Source of the DNA: Mesorhizobium sp.
GTDB taxonomy: Bacteria > Pseudomonadota > Alphaproteobacteria > Rhizobiales > Rhizobiaceae
Length of the DNA: 64,000 nt
Direction of reading: 5' to 3'
NCBI GenBank assembly: GCA_027492275.1
Contig: JAPUFC010000032.1
Coordinates: 32,660-96,659 of the forward strand
Shown: positions 60,001 to 64,000 of the stretch, piece by piece
Numbering within the stretch: the first letter of the stretch is position 1
Layout of the letters: every line of letters starts with the position of its first letter
Translations under genes and position numbers: made by a program
Notes under the pieces: generated by a model
Databases searched by the model: none
What the model was told of the DNA's origin: nothing
Seen by the model: only the letters and a program-made list of their open reading frames with translations

Positions 60001-63000
60001 TGCACAAGATCGGCGCCACGCGCGACACCGTCCAGCAGATCGTCGGCGGCCACATCGCCCGCTTCGAGGAAGGCCGGGCGATGCTGGCCAGCGCGCTCAG
60101 GGACGATCTGGAGAAGATCGCCGAGACGCGCGACACGGTGCAGGAGATCGTGTCCGGCCATGTGGCGAAGTTCGCCGAGGGCCGCGCCATGCTGACCGGC
60201 GCGCTCGACGAGGACCTGCGCAAGCTGGGCGAGAACCGGGCCAGCATCGACACGCTGGTGACGAACCAGGTGGAGAAGCTGGCGCAGGCCCGCGACCTGC
60301 TGACCAACGCGCTGCGCGCCGACCTCGCCCGCGTCGAGGAGAGCCGCGCGACGGTGGAGCAGATCGTGTCCTCGCAGGTCGCCCGCTTCGAGGACGGCCG
60401 CGCCATGCTCACCCGCGCCCTCCAGGACGATCTGGAGAAGCTGGCCGAGAGCCGCACGAGCATCGACGGTCTGGTCACCGGCCAGGTCGAGAAGCTGGCC
60501 GAGGGCCGCAACGTGCTCGCCCGCGCGCTGGAGGCCGACCTCGCCAAGCTCGGCGAAGCACGTTCCAACATCGACATGCTGGTGGCGGCGCAGGTCGAGA
60601 AGATCGCGCAGGGCCGCGAGGTGCTGTCGCAGGCGCTGCACGCCGACCTGCAGAAGGTCGCCGAAGGCCGCGCCGTCTTCGACGACGTGGTGTCCGGGCA
60701 TGTCAGCCGGCTGGCCGAAAGCCGCGACAGGCTGGCGGAGGCGCTGCAGGCCGATTTCGAGACGCTCGCCGCGGCCCGCGGCGAGATCGACGGCCAGATT
60801 TCGCGGCACTTCGAGGCCATCGCGGCGCGGCGTGACGACATCACCAGGGCGCTGGCCTCCGACGTGGAGAAGATCGAGGAGGCCTTCCGCCGCCAGAGCG
60901 GCGTCATCGAGGAGCGCACCGGCACCATGGAGCGCGCCCTCTCGGTCGGCGTCGACAATGTGCGCCAGGTGCTGGAGCGCAGCGCCGTCTTCGTCGCCGG
61001 CGCCCTGCGCGACAAGGTGCTCGAAGTCACGAACGTTCTCAACGAGGAGGCCGGCAAGGCCTTCACCGACGCTGACCGCCGGATCGCCGAGCGCGCCGAG
61101 CAGACGTCGGGCGCCCTGCTCGCCCGCGCCGAGGACATCGCCCGCGCCTTCGAGGACGCGGACGACCGCCTCGCCGCCCGGGCTCGGGAAACGTCCAACG
61201 CGCTGCTGGCGCGCGGCGAGGAGGCGGCGGGCGCCGTCGCCGCCAGGGCGCGCGAGATTTCCGAAACCTTCGACGAGGCCGACCAGCGGCTCGCCGCCCG
61301 CGCCATGGAGACGGCGCAGACGCTGGTTTCCCGCGCCAGCGACATCGTGCGCAACTTCGATGACGCCGACGAGAAACTGAGCGCTCGCGTCGGCGAATCG
61401 GCGGCCGCCCTCGCCGCCCGCGCGGCGGAGCTCGGCCGCGTCTTCGAGGATGCCGACGGCCGTCTGGCCAGCCGCATCCTGGACGGCTCGCGCCGGCTGG
61501 AGGAGCGCGCCGGGGATCTCGGACGCATCTTCGACGATGCCGACGAGCGGCTTGCGGCGCGCGTCACCGACAGCACAGTGGCGCTCGGCACCAAGGCCGG
61601 CGAGATCGTGCTCAATTTCGAGCAGGCCGACCAGCGTCTCGCCGCCCGCGTCCGCGAGACGGCCGATTCGCTCTCCGAGCGCGCGGTCGAGATCGGCCGC
61701 CTGTTCGAGGAGACGGACAGCCGGCTGGCCGCCCGGGTGGGCGACACCAGCCAGGCGCTCACCGCGCGCGCCGAGGAAGTCGGCCGGGCCTTCGACGATG
61801 TCGAGGGCCGGCTGGCCGCCCGCGTCGCCGAGACGACCGATGCCCTGACTGCCAAGGCCGAGGCGATCGGCCGCGTCTTCGACGATGCCGACGGCCGCGT
61901 CGCCGCGCGCGCCATCCAGACGGCCGAGCAGCTTTCCGGCAAGGCGATCGAGATCGGCCGCGTGTTCGAGGCGGCGGACCGCCGCATCGCGACCCGCATC
62001 GGCGAGACCAGCGAGGCGCTTTCGGTGCGCGCGTCCGAAATATCGGATGTCTTCTCGGATGCGGACCAGAAGCTGGCTGCCCGGATCATGGAGAGCTCGG
62101 CGATCATCGGCTCGCATGCCGACCAGATCGCCGGCGCCTTTGCCGACACCGAGCAGCGCGTCGTCGCCCGCGCGCAGCAGACCTCCGCCGAACTGGAGGC
62201 GCGCGCGCAGTCGATCGCCGACATGCTGACCGGCGCCGACGAGCGGTTCGCCGCCGGAGCGGACGCCGTCGCCCTGCGGCTCGACACGCATATCGAGACG
62301 GCCGAGTCGCGTCTGGCGCAGGGCGCCGACGCCGTCGGCAAGAAGCTGGACGATGTCGCGTCCCGCATCACCTCGCATGTCGAGGCCGCCGAGATTCGGC
62401 TGTCCTACGGCGCCGACAACATGGGCCGGACGCTGGACGACGTCGCCTCGCGCGTCACCTCGCATGTCGAGGCGGCCGAAACCCGCCTCTCCCTCGGCGC
62501 GGACACCATGGGCAAGTCGCTGGACGAGGTCGCTTCGCGCATAACCGCGCATGTCGAGGAGGCCGAGACCCGCCTTTCCTACGGCGCGCAGAACATGGGC
62601 AAGTCGCTGGATGGGGTCGCCTCGCGCATCACCGCGCATGTCGAAGAGGCCGAGAACCGCCTCTCCTACGGCGCGCAGAACATGGGCAAGTCGCTGGACG
62701 AGGTCGCTTCGCGCATCACCGCGCATGTCGAGACCGCCGAAATCCGCCTCTCCCATGGGGCGGAGAACATGGGCGAGAAGCTCGGCGAGCATGTCGCCCG
62801 CGTCGAGCAGCAGCTCGTGGACCGCGCCAACGTCATTTCGGAGACGTTCACGGCGGTCGGCCAGCGGATCGGCCAGAGCACCAACGAGGCGGCCCGCACC
62901 ATCGGCGCCAACACCAAGGAGCTGAACGCCGTGCTGGCCGAGCGCGCGGCGGAAATCACCCGCATCCTCGACGAGACGGCGCGGCCGCTGATCGACCGCT

Positions 63001-64000
63001 TCTCCGAAAGCGGCAACGATCTGGCCGGCAAGGTCGAGGAGGTGACGGCCCGCACCACCGAGCGCCTGCGCGCCGAGAACGACGCGCTCGTCAATGCGCT
63101 CGCCAGCCGCACCGCAGAGACGCTGTCGTCCATCGGCGGGGCGCGCGACACGCTGGCCAGCGGCGTCGCCGGCCTGCTCGATCGCCTGTCCGCCTCGACG
63201 GCGCACCTCAACGATCTGGTCGGCCAGGCCTCGGAAAGCCTGTCGGTCGTCGACGAGCGCCTCGTCGCCAGCACGCAGAGCTTCGCGGCCTCGACGGAAC
63301 GCGCCGCCAACAGCTTCTCCACCTCGGCGACGCTGGTCGAGAACAACACCAACCGGCTGACCGAGCTGTCCTCGGCCACGCTGCGCGAGGTGGCATCGAT
63401 CGCCACCAAGTTCGACTCGCACAGCCGGCTCCTGTCCAGCGCGGCCGACCTCCTGTCATCGGCGCAGAGCAATCTGGAGCACACGCTGGAGCGCCAGTCC
63501 TCGCTGGAGGACCTCGCCGTCGGCCTGGTCAAGAAGTCCGAGGAGCTGGAGCGCGTCATGCGCTCCTACGAGAGCCTCGTCGGCAACGCCGTCTCGGAGG
63601 CGGAGAACCGGACGTTGGAATCGACCGGCAAGATCCAGCAGGCGATGGGCGAGGTCATCGAGTCCGCGACCAAGCGCTTCGCAGACGCGACCGAGGACAT
63701 GCGGCGCATCGCGGCCGGCATCAAGTCCGAGCTGGACGACACCCGCTCCGAGATCAAGAAGGGCGTGTTCGAGCTGCCGATGGAGGCGAAGGAGTCCACC
63801 ACGGCGATCCGCCGCGCCGTCGCCGAGCAGGTCAGCGCGCTGAAGGAGCTGTCGGCCATCGTCGCCCGGTCGGGCCGCAACACGGACACGTCGGAAGCGC
63901 GGCAGCCGCGCGCCGAAGCGCCTCGCCGCCCGGCACAGCCGACCCCCGCTCCGGCGCCCGCGCCGCGTCCGCTGGCACCGCGCGCGCCCGTCGCCGAAGC
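57051..64000 (+). CDS. gpr: giant coiled-coil membrane protein, Growth Pole Ring (GPR/RgsE) type (3' partial)
   Basis: ATG 57051 (MAKKPTTTKNVGND) opens a frame still open at the window edge: at least 2,316 codons. The N-terminus is acidic and disordered to about residue 120. Two transmembrane helices follow (about 125-146 and 168-190). The rest is long coiled-coil: 20 tandem repeats of 36 or 29 residues (residues 557-1255), 13 repeats of another type (1338-1725), five copies of a third 29-residue type (1766-1910), then an Ala/Pro-rich tail. Length, two N-terminal helices and apolipoprotein-like repeats match the GPR/RgsE protein, which forms a ring at the growing pole of Agrobacterium and Sinorhizobium. 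The minus strand of this gene is an unrelated open shadow. Confidence 0.85.
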   Translation, partial: MAKKPTTTKNVGNDVARELEEALDLDLSGGPGDLDMAASIDDLEAQISQAADELAREGRASEAAGPAKSPLSRPASPAPAARQDFGPLEPVAPAGGPAPFSPANDDRQKDFRSTLRGLNRRAPTTIYWLAALLSVAWIGVATLLADRLYGSTLWAIREPAEIVQRPEWIVFLVGTLLPVAFIWAFAAMVRRAQEMRIAAQSMTEVAFRLAEPENLAQDRIMTVGQAVRREVAAMGEGIERTLARAVELETLVHAEVNQIERSYSDNASRIRSLVDGLGSEREAVVSHAERVRSSITSAHETLRDEIGAASDIIRDTILNASTKLSMTITTSGDTLIDRINDSGMSLFDSMDSRVDAITDRLSTSGEGFASLLDTRIAKLTDSTDNLSRSLADLLDDRTQGMVSLLGGAARTLSAEFENSLSGIERTLAERGQGLISEFETRAQALDTGTAKLNAALEARARQINDSLVERAREIATTFTEGRDTLFGMIDEGKARIGAEMADIVASTSSMLEGRAEDFAGRLENARHVVSRAFDGDIQRLAEARAQIDDAVDNHSRKLAESRERMANALQSDLARFAEGRASIDAAVSGQVQKLAEGRNLLSRALEDDLRKVNDQRAVIDASLTDQLDRLAAGRDKLARALNDDSEKLTQARVSIDEMVAGHVGKLAEGRNILARALETDLAKLGETRKNIDGIVASQVEKLAEGRDILSRALKSDLASIDNIVAAQVQKFADGRSSISQALDGDLARLAEGRDAVEGMVSDQMKRLEQGRDLLAQALEADITGINSLLATHVEKFASGRAGLTRALDEDLEKLAASRASIDNAVSGQVEKLAEGRDILRRALEADMRKLSEARAEIDGMVDGHVQKLAEGRESLARSLEADLGRLAETRSGIDGLVGDQVAKIAQGREILTSALMADLEKIAESRSAVDELVAAQAARLAQSREELSRTLENDIEKMERVVAGHMARFEDGRAMLTSALEDDLHKIGATRDTVQQIVGGHIARFEEGRAMLASALRDDLEKIAETRDTVQEIVSGHVAKFAEGRAMLTGALDEDLRKLGENRASIDTLVTNQVEKLAQARDLLTNALRADLARVEESRATVEQIVSSQVARFEDGRAMLTRALQDDLEKLAESRTSIDGLVTGQVEKLAEGRNVLARALEADLAKLGEARSNIDMLVAAQVEKIAQGREVLSQALHADLQKVAEGRAVFDDVVSGHVSRLAESRDRLAEALQADFETLAAARGEIDGQISRHFEAIAARRDDITRALASDVEKIEEAFRRQSGVIEERTGTMERALSVGVDNVRQVLERSAVFVAGALRDKVLEVTNVLNEEAGKAFTDADRRIAERAEQTSGALLARAEDIARAFEDADDRLAARARETSNALLARGEEAAGAVAARAREISETFDEADQRLAARAMETAQTLVSRASDIVRNFDDADEKLSARVGESAAALAARAAELGRVFEDADGRLASRILDGSRRLEERAGDLGRIFDDADERLAARVTDSTVALGTKAGEIVLNFEQADQRLAARVRETADSLSERAVEIGRLFEETDSRLAARVGDTSQALTARAEEVGRAFDDVEGRLAARVAETTDALTAKAEAIGRVFDDADGRVAARAIQTAEQLSGKAIEIGRVFEAADRRIATRIGETSEALSVRASEISDVFSDADQKLAARIMESSAIIGSHADQIAGAFADTEQRVVARAQQTSAELEARAQSIADMLTGADERFAAGADAVALRLDTHIETAESRLAQGADAVGKKLDDVASRITSHVEAAEIRLSYGADNMGRTLDDVASRVTSHVEAAETRLSLGADTMGKSLDEVASRITAHVEEAETRLSYGAQNMGKSLDGVASRITAHVEEAENRLSYGAQNMGKSLDEVASRITAHVETAEIRLSHGAENMGEKLGEHVARVEQQLVDRANVISETFTAVGQRIGQSTNEAARTIGANTKELNAVLAERAAEITRILDETARPLIDRFSESGNDLAGKVEEVTARTTERLRAENDALVNALASRTAETLSSIGGARDTLASGVAGLLDRLSASTAHLNDLVGQASESLSVVDERLVASTQSFAASTERAANSFSTSATLVENNTNRLTELSSATLREVASIATKFDSHSRLLSSAADLLSSAQSNLEHTLERQSSLEDLAVGLVKKSEELERVMRSYESLVGNAVSEAENRTLESTGKIQQAMGEVIESATKRFADATEDMRRIAAGIKSELDDTRSEIKKGVFELPMEAKESTTAIRRAVAEQVSALKELSAIVARSGRNTDTSEARQPRAEAPRRPAQPTPAPAPAPRPLAPRAPVAE
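58719..60815 (+). repeat. array A: 20 tandem ~36-residue coiled-coil repeats in the GPR-like gene
   Basis: 2,097 bases encode 20 consecutive units beginning K/R-(L/I/F)-A-(E/Q)-(G/S)-R and ending near VxxQV(E/Q). Seventeen units are 36 residues (108 bases) and three are 29 residues (units 5, 7 and 12): 17x36 + 3x29 = 699 = the exact span. The short units lack seven residues in the second half. Unit sequences are diverged at the DNA level (synonymous codons differ), so the array is old. Confidence 0.9.
61062..62225 (+). repeat. array B: 13 tandem 29-residue repeats in the GPR-like gene
   Basis: Thirteen units of 29 residues starting F(D/E)xAD-R(L/I)AAR and ending (E/D)I(G/V)R. Unit 2 carries an 11-residue insertion (13x29 + 11 = 388 residues, the exact span). 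Separated from array A by about 82 non-repeat residues. Confidence 0.88.
62346..62780 (+). repeat. array C: five near-identical 87-base repeats in the GPR-like gene
   Basis: Five copies of a 29-residue unit of the type LD(D/E)VASRI(T)(S/A)HVE, then AE(T/I)RLSYGAxNMGK. Copies 3-5 are almost identical at DNA level, so this array is the youngest and most prone to copy-number change. Confidence 0.9.

Noticed and set aside
58719..62780. Regular direct repeats that might be a CRISPR array
   Set aside because: The repeats are in-frame coding units of 108 or 87 bases without constant repeats and unique spacers of about 30 bases. No cas genes are present.
56901..63422. A 2,173-codon open frame on the minus strand, antisense to the GPR-like gene
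   Set aside because: It is a GC-codon shadow of the repeat-rich plus-strand gene. Its protein has the repetitive, Arg/Gly/Val-heavy composition of an antisense frame, and the plus frame has transmembrane helices, coiled-coil heptads and family similarity.
1..64000. Integrated mobile elements (transposases, integrases, att sites)
   Set aside because: No such gene or flanking direct repeat was recognised. The catabolic island has base composition like its neighbours by eye, so transfer is not shown.

Overview
The window is GC-rich, gene-dense chromosomal DNA from an alphaproteobacterium. It is most likely a Hyphomicrobiales (Rhizobiales) member near the Phyllobacteriaceae (Mesorhizobium/Aminobacter/Nitratireductor type). 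The pointers are a CckA hybrid kinase, a LexA gene preceded by GAAC-N7-GAAC (the alphaproteobacterial SOS box), a complete urtABCDE urea transporter, a DksA that lacks most zinc cysteines, and a giant repeat protein resembling the Growth Pole Ring protein (GPR/RgsE) of polar-growing Rhizobiales. No rRNA, tRNA, CRISPR array, insertion sequence or prophage was seen.

Region 1 (1-12.85 kb) is an accessory catabolic island. It holds a DoeB-like deacylase (cut by the window edge), three different methylaspartate ammonia-lyase (MAL) paralogues, a class III aminotransferase, two aldehyde dehydrogenases, an Old-Yellow-Enzyme-type demethylase with an Fe-S centre, and a DadA-like amine oxidase. All three MALs keep the catalytic and metal residues but have changed the same substrate-contact positions. 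This looks like an undescribed pathway for an N-substituted amino acid or diamino acid, and it is the best candidate here for a new system.

Region 2 (13.0-19.2 kb) is a cobalamin-riboswitch regulon: promoter, AdoCbl-type aptamer, intrinsic terminator, a CbiX-like/2Fe-2S ferredoxin fusion, and a peptide/nickel-family ABC importer with a fused permease-ATPase. A role in cobalt-chelate or corrinoid-related uptake is inferred.

Region 3 (19.2-35.8 kb) is mostly housekeeping: nadK, two RhlE-type DEAD-box helicases, lexA with tandem SOS boxes, a CPA1 antiporter preceded by five phased CGCGAA repeats, pgk and a class I aldolase followed by a strong terminator, and a 37-aa membrane protein. A GlxA/GbdR-type regulator and a dimethylglycine-dehydrogenase-like enzyme suggest betaine or methylamine metabolism.

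Region 4 (35.86-41.9 kb) is the urtABCDE operon on the minus strand, with a consensus sigma-54 promoter and a small extra ORF between urtD and urtE.

Region 5 (42-57 kb) carries purine nucleoside phosphorylase, cckA, a FliO-like protein, dksA, a SixA-like phosphatase, the ycjX-ycjF pair, a Kef-type antiporter, folP-folB-folK, a DUF922 protease, a 2Fe-2S ferredoxin and an Hpt protein. Region 6 (57.05 kb to the end) is the GPR-like gene, still open at the window edge. It contains 20 tandem 36-residue repeats (three shortened by exactly one heptad) and two further families of 29-residue repeats.
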